Assembly (NCBI RefSeq): GCF_000147815.2
Contig: NC_015957.1
Span: forward strand, 6,014,001 to 6,078,000
Direction of reading: 5' to 3'
DNA length: 64,000 bases
From: Streptomyces violaceusniger Tu 4113
GTDB taxonomy: Bacteria; Actinomycetota; Actinomycetes; Streptomycetales; Streptomycetaceae
In this document: one piece after another, positions 1 to 7,598 of the stretch
Layout of the letters: the number at the start of each line of letters is the position of its first letter
Numbering within the stretch: the first letter of the stretch is position 1
Program-made: the position numbers and the translations under genes
Notes under the pieces: generated by a model
The model's database searches: none
The model's input: the letters and a program-made list of their open reading frames with translations, nothing else
What the model was told of the DNA's origin: nothing

Positions 1-796
1 CTCCGAGGAGGCCGAGCGGCTGGCCGCCGCGGAGCGCTCCGGTGGCGCGGTGCTGCTGGCCGGAAGCGCGGCGCGCTACCGCGCCGATGTGCGCGGGCTG
101 TACCGGATCGCCGCCCGGCTGGGCCGTATCCGCCATGTCGAACTCGCCTGGGTGCGGGCGCGCGGCGTACCCGACCGGGGCGGCTGGTTCACCCAGCGGT
201 CGCTCGCGGGCGGCGGGGCGCTGGTCGACCTGGGCTGGCATCTGTTCGACATCGCGGTTCCGCTGCTGGGCACCGCCGCGTTCCGGCACGCCATCGGAAC
301 GGTGTCGTCCGACTTCATCACCCAGCGGTCCTCGCGGGCCGCGTGGCGGGGCGACGACGGCGGCCCGGCGCTCTCGGGCGGCACCGATGTGGAGGACACC
401 GCGCGCGGATTCCTCATCACCGACGACGGCCGTTCGGTCGTGCTGCACGCGAGTTGGGCCTCGCACGAGGCGCTGGACACGACGCGGGTCACGATCGACG
501 GCAGCGCGGGCAGCGCGACCTTGCGCTGCACCTTCGGATTCAGCCCGAACCGCCTCGAGAAGTCCACCCTGACCCGCACCGTCGACGGTACGACCCGTCC
601 GGTGGCCGTACCCACCGAACCGATCGGCACCGAGTACGACCGGCAGCTCGACATGGTTCCCGCGCAGTTGCGCGACCCGGCGGGGCGGGGCCGGGTGATC
701 GAGGAGGTCCGACGGACCATCGGCGCCATCGAACGGGTCTACACCTCGGCCCGGATCCCCCAGGAGGTCCGGGAGTCGGTGTCGGCGCCGGTGTGA
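1..796 (+). CDS. rifL: Gfo/Idh/MocA-family oxidoreductase, RifL-like, 5' truncated
   Basis: This is the C-terminal part (about 265 residues) of an NAD(P)-dependent oxidoreductase; the reading frame is open to the left edge, so the N-terminal Rossmann half lies outside the window. The visible part carries the GGGALVDLGWHLFDI motif typical of the Gfo/Idh/MocA C-terminal domain and ends with TGA at 794-796. Family membership alone is not specific. The RifM-type phosphatase 196 bp downstream on the same strand matches the rifK-rifL-rifM arrangement of AHBA pathways, and an ansamycin PKS lies in the same window. In that pathway RifL acts with the aminotransferase RifK, oxidising C3 of UDP-glucose towards UDP-kanosamine (established knowledge). 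RifK would be expected just left of position 1. The RifL identity is inferred from family plus context. Confidence 0.75.
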   Translation, partial: SEEAERLAAAERSGGAVLLAGSAARYRADVRGLYRIAARLGRIRHVELAWVRARGVPDRGGWFTQRSLAGGGALVDLGWHLFDIAVPLLGTAAFRHAIGTVSSDFITQRSSRAAWRGDDGGPALSGGTDVEDTARGFLITDDGRSVVLHASWASHEALDTTRVTIDGSAGSATLRCTFGFSPNRLEKSTLTRTVDGTTRPVAVPTEPIGTEYDRQLDMVPAQLRDPAGRGRVIEEVRRTIGAIERVYTSARIPQEVRESVSAPV

Positions 797-992
797 CCGC
801 ACCGGGCGGCTGCCGCCTCACCCGCCGCCGTCGGCATCCGCTGTCACCTCACCCGCTCGTCGTCGTTATCCCCTGCCGCCTCACTCTGCTCGCCGTCGTC
901 AACCCCTTCTCCGGACCGCCCTTGAGACCCGGACCGCCCCCGAGACCCGGACCGGCGGTCCGCCGAACCGGCCCGTACCACGGGAGTCTTCA

Positions 993-1688
993 ATGACCAG
1001 CCATCCGATCAGTCACGGCGACCCGCTCTCCGGCGCGGGTACCGCCCCGGTCACCTCGGTGGTCTTCGACCTCGACGGTGTCCTCGTCAACAGCTTCGCG
1101 GTGATGCGCGAGGCGTTCACGCTCGCCTACGCCGAGGTCGTCGGCGAGGGTGAGCCACCCTTCGAGGAGTACAACCGGCATCTGGGCCGCTACTTCCCCG
1201 ACATCATGCGGATCATGGGTCTTCCGCTGGAGATGGAAGCCCCGTTCGTCCGAGAGAGCTACCGTCTCGCCCACCTGGTGGAGATGTTCGACGGTGTGCC
1301 CGAGCTGCTGTCGGAGTTGCGCCACCGCGGGCTGCGACTCGCCGTGGCCACCGGGAAGAGCGGCCCCCGGGCGCGTTCGCTGCTCGACACGCTGGGCATC
1401 CGTGGCCAGTTCCACGTGGTCCTCGGCTCCGACGAAGTGGCGCGGCCCAAGCCCGCGCCGGACATCGTGCTGAAGGCGATGGACCTGATGGACGCCGACC
1501 CCTACCGGACCGTGATGGTCGGGGACGCGGTGACCGACCTGGCCAGCGCGCGGGGGGCCGGGATCACCGCCGTGGCGGCGATGTGGGGTGAGACCGACGA
1601 GAAGACCCTGCTCGCGGCGGAGCCCGATGTGATCCTGCACAAGCCCGCCGAACTGCTGGCGCTCTGCCCCGAGGTGACGGCTCCGTAG
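993..1688 (+). CDS. rifM: HAD-superfamily phosphatase, RifM-like (AHBA pathway)
   Basis: A 231-residue HAD hydrolase, about the length of RifM. Motif I VFDLDGVL supplies the nucleophile Asp26 and Asp28; motif II is in LAVATGKSG, motif III Lys in RPKPAPD, and motif IV is VGDAVTDLASARGAG. The ATG at 993 has GGGAG about 7 nt upstream. In AHBA supply this phosphatase is assigned to sugar-phosphate dephosphorylation in the kanosamine branch that feeds aminoDAHP synthesis. The catalytic motifs are visible; the substrate is inferred from its position next to the RifL-like gene and from the AHBA-type PKS further right. A strong hairpin follows at 1722-1752, so this looks like the end of an AHBA transcription unit. 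A generic phosphoglycolate-phosphatase-like enzyme is the alternative if context is ignored. Confidence 0.8.
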   Translation: MTSHPISHGDPLSGAGTAPVTSVVFDLDGVLVNSFAVMREAFTLAYAEVVGEGEPPFEEYNRHLGRYFPDIMRIMGLPLEMEAPFVRESYRLAHLVEMFDGVPELLSELRHRGLRLAVATGKSGPRARSLLDTLGIRGQFHVVLGSDEVARPKPAPDIVLKAMDLMDADPYRTVMVGDAVTDLASARGAGITAVAAMWGETDEKTLLAAEPDVILHKPAELLALCPEVTAP

Positions 1689-1721
1689 GTCCGCGCGCCA
1701 CGTCCGTACCGATACTCCGCC

Positions 1722-1752
1722 CGGGCCCGGGTCCGCACCGGACCCGGGCCCG
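1722..1752 (+). terminator. Perfect 14-bp inverted repeat, probable terminator
   Basis: Two perfect 14-bp arms (1722-1735 and 1739-1752, almost all G/C) are separated by the loop CAC. The hairpin lies 34 bp after the stop of the RifM-like gene. There is only a short TTT (1761-1763) and no real U-run, as is common for Streptomyces terminators. It could also serve the sigma-factor gene arriving from the right. Confidence 0.65.
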
Positions 1753-1989
1753 AGGCCGCCTTTGTGCCGGAAATCGGGCTGCTTTCGGGAACGACTGCCT
1801 GGTGTGCGTCGGGCGAGGGCGAACGTCGTGCTCCGGTGGTCGAGCCGGGCCGGACGGTCATCAGCACGACGACGATCGCCCAGAGGAGGTTGAAGACCCC
1901 GGCGGGGGTGACGGTGGTGACGTACGGGACGCAGCAGGTGGCGGTCGCCGATGGCCCGCCACCCGCCGCGTCCCGCATCGTCGTTGGGC
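1753..1989. other. Intergenic stretch between convergent genes
   Basis: Together with 1689-1752 this forms a 301-bp gap between the RifM-like gene (plus) and the ECF sigma factor (minus). Apart from the hairpin at 1722-1752 I see no convincing gene. A minus-strand open frame from 1978 has one hydrophobic stretch but no ribosome binding site. Confidence 0.5.
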
Positions 1990-2622
1990 TCAGCCCGCCA
2001 ACCGCACGGGTTCCGCGGCCTTCTCGGCCGCGGCCAGCAGTGCGGTGATCTCCTCACGGGCGCGGGCCACACGGGAGCGCACGGTGCCGATGGGGCAACC
2101 GGTCGCGGTGGCGACGTCCGCGTACGGCAGGCCGAGCACCGTGGTGAGGAGGAACATCTCGCGGCGCGCCGGGGCGAGCGCCGCCAGCAGGTCCATCAGC
2201 GCCACCCCCTCGTCGAACCCGGGAAGCCCGACGGGCTGCGCCCGTTCGGCCACCTCCTGCCAGTCGTCCGCCTCCAGGGTGCGGGGGCGGGCGGCGGCCA
2301 TGCGGTAGCGGTCGACGACCACCCGGCGGGCGATCGACAGCAGCCACGTCCGGGCCGATGAGCGGCCGGCGAAGCGCGAGAGCCCGGTCAGCGCCCGCAG
2401 ATACGTCTCCTGCGCGAGGTCCTCACAGCCGTGGGGGTCGGCGCTGAGATGGAGTACGAAGCGGCGCACATCGCGGTAGGTGGCGCGGATGAAGTGGTCG
2501 ACCGCGTCGCGGTCGCCGTCACGGGCGGCCAGCGCCCATGCGGTGACCTGACGGTCGTTCGCCGCGGTGGTGAAGCCGTGCACGGCTCTCATCGGTGCGG
2601 CGGGCAGCGTGGCGGAAGGCAT
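1990..2622 (-). CDS. ECF-type RNA polymerase sigma factor
   Basis: A 210-residue extracytoplasmic-function sigma factor. Region 2 spans about residues 30-95, including the DLAQETYLRAL signature of region 2.2. Region 4 covers about residues 135-200 with a helix-turn-helix in YADVATATGCPIGTVRSR. The open frame extends upstream to 2763, but the ATG at 2622 has GAAGGA 9 nt before it and begins the conserved part, so I chose it. No recognisable zinc-finger anti-sigma factor follows; the nearest same-strand neighbour is the His/Met-rich membrane protein upstream (stop at 2806, 183 bp away), facing a divergent PepSY protein. This suggests control of a metal- or envelope-linked response rather than of the antibiotic cluster. 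The target regulon cannot be read from sequence. Confidence 0.85.
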   Translation of the reverse strand: MPSATLPAAPMRAVHGFTTAANDRQVTAWALAARDGDRDAVDHFIRATYRDVRRFVLHLSADPHGCEDLAQETYLRALTGLSRFAGRSSARTWLLSIARRVVVDRYRMAAARPRTLEADDWQEVAERAQPVGLPGFDEGVALMDLLAALAPARREMFLLTTVLGLPYADVATATGCPIGTVRSRVARAREEITALLAAAEKAAEPVRLAG

Positions 2623-2805
2623 CGTCACACGTCCTTCGGGTGGCGGTGAACGGCACACCGGCATGCGCCACCGGCCGCGCGTGAGCGCGGCGGGGCGGCG
2701 AGGAGCCGGCGGTGCCGACGGATGGGGCCGACGCCGGGCAGGCGCCGGTACTCCGCCCGTCAACCGGCACTCACCCCAGGTCGGGGCGGGGGAAGGACGG
2801 ACGGT

Positions 2806-3603
2806 TCAGCGGACGGCGAACCGCCTCGGTGGCCCTCTGCGGAGAATGGCGTGCCGTAGCAGGACTTCGCGCGACCGACGGGCGAAGGCCGGTGCGGACG
2901 GCCATGCGGGCAGCGGAGTGGCGCCCGCGCCCAGGATGCGCAGGGCGAGGACGAGCGGGACGAACAGCAGGGCCGCGAGCGCGCGGCCGAGCCGGAAGGC
3001 GGCGCGCTCGCCGCGCCACAGCCACAGTCCGCAGATCAGCGCGGCGAGCAGGTGGGCCGTGGCCATGCCCGCCCCGCCGGGGCCCGCCCAGGGCCACGGC
3101 AGATGGCTCATCGACGGCGCGGCGGAGGACATCGCGTCCGTGCCATGGTGCATATGGCCCATGGCGCCACCGCTCATCGGGGCGGCGCCCATGTCCCGCA
3201 TACCGGGCATCCGGTCGCCCATGGCGCTGCCCGCGGCGGGAGCGACGGTCATCTCCGCGAATCGGAACGCCATGTGCAGGCCGAGTTGCGCGACCACCGT
3301 CGCACCGGTCACGACCAGCGCTCCGCGTTCGCGCCCGGCGACCCACCACGCGGCGGCCGTCGTCCCGGCGAACGCGGCGGCCACGGCCCACACCGGCAGG
3401 GCGTCGCTGGACATCAGCGTGTGCCCGAGCGCGGTCACCACGACGCACACCGCCGCGAACACGGCGGCTCGTGCGAGACGGAAGGGTGGCCCGGCGGACA
3501 TGGCAGCCATGGTGCCAGCCGTCGCCGGAGTGCGTGACGACGGCTCAATCTTCATCACGCCGGTGACAAGCGTGGCGGGTGGGCCGCCCCTGAATGAACC
3601 CAT
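2806..3603 (-). CDS. His/Met-rich integral membrane protein, function unknown
   Basis: Up to 265 residues with several hydrophobic segments (near residues 48-66, 74-92, 98-116, 183-197 and 207-226) separated by a Met/His-rich loop containing MGDRMPGMRDMG and MGHMHHGTD. Such Met/His clusters are typical of proteins handling copper or other soft metals, but I recognise no named family with certainty. The start is unsure: ATG at 3603 lacks a clear ribosome binding site, and internal ATGs at 3555 and slightly downstream are alternatives. It is divergent from the PepSY gene at 3717, which also carries a Met/His motif (PGMDMGG, AAGHS), and lies upstream of the ECF sigma factor on the same strand. 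A shared role in metal homeostasis is an inference from composition and neighbourhood. Confidence 0.6.
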   Translation of the reverse strand: MGSFRGGPPATLVTGVMKIEPSSRTPATAGTMAAMSAGPPFRLARAAVFAAVCVVVTALGHTLMSSDALPVWAVAAAFAGTTAAAWWVAGRERGALVVTGATVVAQLGLHMAFRFAEMTVAPAAGSAMGDRMPGMRDMGAAPMSGGAMGHMHHGTDAMSSAAPSMSHLPWPWAGPGGAGMATAHLLAALICGLWLWRGERAAFRLGRALAALLFVPLVLALRILGAGATPLPAWPSAPAFARRSREVLLRHAILRRGPPRRFAVR

Positions 3604-3716
3604 GTGAGCCAGTTCACAGATGATGCCCGGAACTCAGCCGTGTGTGCGGCCGACAACTCAACCGGCGGCCCGATACGCGTCCGCCTCCCGCCGTTGCCGC
3701 GAGCCAGGAGTCGTCC
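3604..3716. promoter_or_regulatory. Divergent promoter region
   Basis: A 113-bp gap separates two divergently read membrane-protein genes and must hold the promoters of both. AGGAG at 3706-3710 is the ribosome binding site of the rightward gene. I could not assign -35/-10 boxes with confidence. Confidence 0.45.
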
Positions 3717-5252
3717 ATGTCCGCTGAACCGCTCGCCCCGGCCACGGGCGATTCCCCGGATGATGCCGCCGACAGGCAGCCACACTCCCCCGCCGAGGCC
3801 GAGTCCGGCGGCGCCGGGGCCGGGTCCACGTCCGGCGGCGCCGGGTCCGGGGGGTCGGGGCCCGGCGGGTCCGTATGGGCGGGCCTGCGGCCGCTGGTGC
3901 TGCGGCTGCACTTCTACGCGGGGGTCTTGGTCGCGCCGTTTCTGCTGGTCGCGGCCGTGACCGGACTGCTGTACGCCGGATCGTTCCAGGCCGAGAAGCT
4001 GGTCTACGCCCACGAGCTGCGCGTCCCGGTCGGCGACCGTGAACTGCCGATCTCCCAGCAAGTGGCAGCCGCGCGCAAGGCCCACCCCGAGGGTGAGATC
4101 AGCGCCGTACGGCCCTCCCCCGAGGACGGCGCCACCACCCGGGTGCTGCTCTCCGGCGTCAGGGGCGTCGATCCCGACCACACGTTGGCCGTGTTCGTCG
4201 ACCCGTACACCGGGAAAGTGCGCGGGGCGCTGGAGCAGTACGGCTCCACCGGCGCTCTCCCGCTGCGCACCTGGATCGATGAGTTCCACCGCGATCTGCA
4301 CCTCGGGCAGACCGGCCGCCTCTACAGCGAACTCGCCGCCAGCTGGCTGTGGGTCATCGCCCTCGGCGGTGTGGTGCTCTGGCTCAGCCGTCGCCGTAAG
4401 AAGCGCACGCTGCGGGCGGTCGCGCTGCCCGACCGCGCCGCCACCGGCCGTAAGCGCACCATGTCCTTCCATGGCGCGGTGGGGCTGTGGGTGGCGCTGG
4501 GGCTGCTGTTTCTGTCCGCCACCGGCTTGACCTGGTCCACCTACGCGGGGGCCAACGTGGAGGACCTGCGCACCGCACTCGGCCAGACCACCCCGACCGT
4601 CTCGGCCACCGTCGGCGGCGGCGAACACGCCGGACACCATACGGGCTCCGGTTCCATGCCGGGCATGGACATGGGCGGTACGGACGAGGCGGCCGGGCAC
4701 AGCGCCGATGTGGGCCTGGACACCGTGCTGGCGGCCGCCCGCGCCAAGGACCTGGACAACCCCGTCGAGATCGTCCCGCCCGCCGAGCCGGGCAGTGCGT
4801 ATGTCCTCAGCCAGATCCAGCGGAGCTGGCCCGAGAAGCAGGACTCGGTGGCCGTCGACCCGGCCACGGGCGAGGTGACCGACGTCCAGCGGTTCGCCGA
4901 CTACCCGGTGCTCGCCAAGCTCACCCGCTGGGGCATCGACCTCCACACCGGAAACCTCTTCGGCCTCGTCAACCAGATCGCCCTGGCCGCTCTCGCGCTC
5001 GCGCTGATCCTTCTGATCGTCTGGGGCTACCGCATGTGGTGGCAGCGCGGCCGCGCCTCCGCCTTCGGCCGCCCGATCCCCCGCGGCGCGTGGCGGCGGG
5101 TACCGCTGTACATCCTCGTCCCCCTGGCCGCGGCCACCGCCGTGATCGGCTACTACCTGCCCCTCCTCGGCATCCCGCTCGCCACCTTCCTGGCCGTCGA
5201 CATCGTCGCGGGCGAGATCGCCCGCAGGCGCGGCGCCACGCCCGCCATCTGA
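3717..5252 (+). CDS. PepSY-domain membrane protein (PiuB-like)
   Basis: A 511-residue membrane protein of the PepSY-associated TM family. After a disordered Gly/Ser/Pro-rich N-terminus of about 50 residues comes the first helix (LHFYAGVLVAPFLLVAAVTG), then a PepSY-like extracellular region with ISQQVAAARKAHP and DPYTGKV. Next are the second and third helices (SWLWVIALGGVVLWLSRRR and GLWVALGLLFLSATGLTW), a loop with Met/His motifs (GSMPGMDMGG) and a second PepSY-like repeat (VDPATGEV). Two or more C-terminal helices follow. This helix-PepSY-helix layout is typical of PiuB/iron-regulated membrane proteins, which have been linked to siderophore or metal reduction. ATG 3717 was preferred over 3642 because AGGAG lies 6 nt upstream. 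Metal specificity cannot be told from sequence. Confidence 0.82.
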   Translation: MSAEPLAPATGDSPDDAADRQPHSPAEAESGGAGAGSTSGGAGSGGSGPGGSVWAGLRPLVLRLHFYAGVLVAPFLLVAAVTGLLYAGSFQAEKLVYAHELRVPVGDRELPISQQVAAARKAHPEGEISAVRPSPEDGATTRVLLSGVRGVDPDHTLAVFVDPYTGKVRGALEQYGSTGALPLRTWIDEFHRDLHLGQTGRLYSELAASWLWVIALGGVVLWLSRRRKKRTLRAVALPDRAATGRKRTMSFHGAVGLWVALGLLFLSATGLTWSTYAGANVEDLRTALGQTTPTVSATVGGGEHAGHHTGSGSMPGMDMGGTDEAAGHSADVGLDTVLAAARAKDLDNPVEIVPPAEPGSAYVLSQIQRSWPEKQDSVAVDPATGEVTDVQRFADYPVLAKLTRWGIDLHTGNLFGLVNQIALAALALALILLIVWGYRMWWQRGRASAFGRPIPRGAWRRVPLYILVPLAAATAVIGYYLPLLGIPLATFLAVDIVAGEIARRRGATPAI

Positions 5253-5314
5253 CTGGTTTGCCACCTCGGCAACAACCTTTGCGTCCATGGCGGACGGGGT
5301 CGCATGGTTGCCGT

Positions 5315-5320
5315 GGAGGT
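5315..5320 (+). promoter_or_regulatory. Ribosome binding site fixing a GTG start
   Basis: GGAGGT lies 7 nt before the GTG at 5328. The in-frame ATG at 5304 has no comparable site, so GTG 5328 is taken as the start of the flavoprotein. Confidence 0.7.
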
Positions 5321-5327
5321 GGTCGAC

Positions 5328-6356
5328 GTGACCGATGAGCTGAAGAACACCTATGACGTGGTGGTGATCGGCGGTGGCGCCGCGGGGCTGAGCGGGGCGC
5401 TGATGCTGGCCCGGGCGCGGCGGTCGGTCGTGGTGATCGACGCGGGCGCCCCGCGCAACGCCCCGGCTTCGGGGGTGCACGGGCTGCTGGCCCGGGAAGG
5501 GATCGGGCCGGCCGAGCTGGTGGAGCGGGGCCGGGCCGAGGTCCGCGGCTATGGCGGTCACGTGGTGTCCGGCGAGGTCGGCACCGTCGCCCGGGAGGAG
5601 ACCGGGTTCCAGGTGGCCCTGGCCGACGGCCGGAGCGTCCGTGCGCGCCGGCTGCTGCTGGCCACCGGGCTGGTCGACGAGTTGCCGGACGTCCCGGGGC
5701 TGCGGTCCCGGTGGGGCCGGGACGTCGTGCACTGTCCGTACTGCCACGGCTGGGAGATCCGTGACCAGGCCATCGGCGTCCTGGGGAGTGGGCCGCTGTC
5801 CGTGCACCAGGCGCTGCTGTTCCGTCAGTGGAGCGACGATGTCACCTTCTTCTCCCACACCCTGCCGTCGCCGGCCGGTGAGGAGGCCGAGCAACTGGCC
5901 GCCCGTGGCATTCGTGTGGTGGACGGTGAGGTGGCGTCCCTGGAGATCGTCGATGACCGCCTCGTCGGCGTGCGGCTGACCGACGGCAGCGTGGTCAAGC
6001 GCGAGGCAGTGGCCGTCGCGTCGCGGATGGTGGCGCGCACCGGCCTCCTGTCGGCGCTCGGGCTGCGGGCGGTGGAACATCCGAGTGGTGGCGGTGAGCA
6101 CATCCCGTCCGACGCGACCGGCCGCACCGAGGTGCCCGGGGTGTGGGTCGCGGGCAATGTCACCGATCTGGCCGCCCAGGTCGGTGGCGCCGCGGCGGCG
6201 GGCGCGGTCGCGGCGGCCCAGATCAACGCGGAGCTGATCGCCGAGGAGACCCGGCAGGCCGTCGCCGCACGGGCGCGCGGCGAGGTGCCGTTCTCTCCGG
6301 AGATGGAATCGCGGGTCTGCGAAGCGGTGTTGGGTGACCGCCGCCACGGCCTGTGA
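5328..6356 (+). CDS. Thioredoxin-reductase-like NAD(P)/FAD oxidoreductase
   Basis: A 342-residue two-dinucleotide-binding flavoprotein. The N-terminal FAD fold has VVVIGGGAAGLSGALMLARA and a following acidic strand end (VVVIDAGAP). The redox motif is HCPYCHGWE, a CPYC dithiol in place of the CAxC of housekeeping thioredoxin reductase. The NADPH-binding segment IGVLGSGPLS is weakly conserved, and the C-terminal FAD motif is GVWVAGNVTD. This CPYCHG subgroup is common in actinomycetes and includes dithiol oxidases of natural-product pathways as well as uncharacterised reductases, so the substrate is open. The start is GTG 5328, supported by GGAGGT. The gene follows the PepSY gene by 75 bp on the same strand and may be co-transcribed with it. 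No link to the ansamycin cluster is visible. Confidence 0.8.
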   Translation: MTDELKNTYDVVVIGGGAAGLSGALMLARARRSVVVIDAGAPRNAPASGVHGLLAREGIGPAELVERGRAEVRGYGGHVVSGEVGTVAREETGFQVALADGRSVRARRLLLATGLVDELPDVPGLRSRWGRDVVHCPYCHGWEIRDQAIGVLGSGPLSVHQALLFRQWSDDVTFFSHTLPSPAGEEAEQLAARGIRVVDGEVASLEIVDDRLVGVRLTDGSVVKREAVAVASRMVARTGLLSALGLRAVEHPSGGGEHIPSDATGRTEVPGVWVAGNVTDLAAQVGGAAAAGAVAAAQINAELIAEETRQAVAARARGEVPFSPEMESRVCEAVLGDRRHGL

Positions 6357-6395
6357 CGGCGGCTCCGCACGGGCCACCGGCTACCTCCGTCGCCC

Positions 6396-6427
6396 GGGCC
6401 GGGGCCTTCGGCGGGCGGTCCCGGCCC
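6396..6427. terminator. Possible bidirectional terminator between convergent genes
   Basis: GGGCCGGG (6396-6403) can pair with CCCGGCCC (6420-6427) across a 16-nt loop. It sits in the 137-bp gap between the convergent flavoprotein and protease genes. Confidence 0.4.
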
Positions 6428-6493
6428 ATCGACGCGCCACAGGGCCGCCGCGGCCGGGAGACGGTGGCGGGAGGCGGTGGCCGGTAGGCGGTG

Positions 6494-7417
6494 TCAGTAG
6501 ACGGTGAGGCCGTAGGCGCTCAGCACTTCCTGAATCGGCTGATAGAAGGTGGTGCCACCGGAGGAGCAGTCCCCGGAGCCGCCCGAGAGAATGCCGATGA
6601 TCTTGTCGCCCGCGTAGAGCGGACCGCCGCTGTCGCCCGGCTCGGCGCAGATATTGGTCTGGATCAGGCCGGAGACGATGTCACCGCCGCCGTAGTTGAC
6701 GGTCGCGTTGAGGGCGGTGACCTGACCGCAGCGGACACCGGTCGTGGCCCCCCGGCGGCAGACCTGCTGGCCGACGTGGGCGGTGGCGGTCCCGGTGACA
6801 TCGACCGTTCCCACGGTCCCGGGGTGCGGAACGGCCGTGTTGGTGTACCGGACGACACCGTAGTCATTGCCCGGGAAGCTGGTCCCGGTCGTCGGGCCGA
6901 CCGGAGTGGTCGCACCGGAGTCGGCGTACCAAGTGGGGTTGCCATCGGTGCAGTGGCCGGCCGTGATGAGGTAATACGTGGCGCCACTCTGCACGTTGAC
7001 CCCCGCGGAGCAGCGGATCCCCATGGAGGAGTAGATCCCGTCGCCGCCCGAGAGGAGGGTCCGCAGCGGACCGTCGAGCCGCTCGACGGTGACGGCGCCG
7101 CGGAAACGCTCGGCGGTGCGGTCGAGCCTGGCCAGGTCGGCTCCCGGGACCGTGGAGCCGACGAGGACACGCAGCGTTGCCGTGCGCTCGTCCACGGTCC
7201 AGGCCGTGCCCGGGACATCCAGGGCTTCCACGGCCGAGGCGGCAGCGGACGCGGTCGTCGACACAGAAGTGGACGGGGGTGGGGGCGTGGACGGGGCGGT
7301 GGACGCGGAGGAAGCGGCCGCACTCGTGCCGACTGTCGCGAGGGCTGCCGTGGTGAACAGACCGGACATCGCGGCGATCAGCCGACCACGTCTCCTGGTA
7401 CGGCGTGCTGTTCTCAC
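6494..7417 (-). CDS. Secreted S1-family serine protease (streptogrisin type)
   Basis: A 307-residue preproprotease. Residues 1-35 form a signal peptide with a twin-Arg/Lys-rich start ([11 protein letters not shown]), a hydrophobic core and Ala-rich cleavage region. A Ser/Thr/Pro-rich linker and a short propeptide follow. The mature chymotrypsin-like domain starts near residue 115 and has the full catalytic triad: His155 in TAGHC, Asp185 in GNDYGVV and Ser263 in EPGDSGGPL. Paired cysteines match the streptogrisin disulfides. The GTG start at 7417 has a perfect AAGGAGGT (7422-7429) 4 nt upstream. It is divergent from the PAS/GAF/PP2C regulator across a 181-bp gap. It is expected to act outside the cell in protein degradation; nothing ties it to antibiotic synthesis. 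Confidence 0.92.
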   Translation of the reverse strand: MRTARRTRRRGRLIAAMSGLFTTAALATVGTSAAASSASTAPSTPPPPSTSVSTTASAAASAVEALDVPGTAWTVDERTATLRVLVGSTVPGADLARLDRTAERFRGAVTVERLDGPLRTLLSGGDGIYSSMGIRCSAGVNVQSGATYYLITAGHCTDGNPTWYADSGATTPVGPTTGTSFPGNDYGVVRYTNTAVPHPGTVGTVDVTGTATAHVGQQVCRRGATTGVRCGQVTALNATVNYGGGDIVSGLIQTNICAEPGDSGGPLYAGDKIIGILSGGSGDCSSGGTTFYQPIQEVLSAYGLTVY

Positions 7418-7421
7418 CCGA

Positions 7422-7429
7422 ACCTCCTT
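7422..7429 (-). promoter_or_regulatory. Ribosome binding site of the S1 protease
   Basis: On the minus strand this reads AAGGAGGT, a full match to the 16S anti-Shine-Dalgarno, 4 nt before the GTG start at 7417. Confidence 0.75.
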
Positions 7430-7518
7430 GAAAGGGCCGTCAGTTGGTCCAGCCGCCTCATTGTGCCCGCGTCCGGGCGGACGCGTAACCCACCTTCCCG
7501 GGTCGTCGAAAACCGCCC

Positions 7519-7542
7519 TTGATCAGCGCATTGATCGATCAA
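7519..7542. promoter_or_regulatory. TTGATC repeat with 12-bp palindrome, candidate operator
   Basis: TTGATC occurs at 7519 and again at 7531, where it expands to the perfect palindrome TTGATCGATCAA (7531-7542). The 12-bp spacing is close to one helical turn. The site lies in the divergent region between the protease and the regulator, about 57 bp before the regulator's ATG. A repressor or activator site is plausible; no known binding consensus is claimed. Confidence 0.35.
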
Positions 7543-7598
7543 AACGATGTCGCGCTCTGCTTCTCGCCTACGATGAGGAGGATGTTATAAATGCCGAT

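Noticed and set aside
1502..1978. A 158-residue minus-strand frame after the sigma factor, possible anti-sigma or membrane peptide
   Set aside because: It has one hydrophobic stretch and initially good codon bias, but no ribosome binding site; it reads through a strong hairpin and into antisense of the RifM-like gene.
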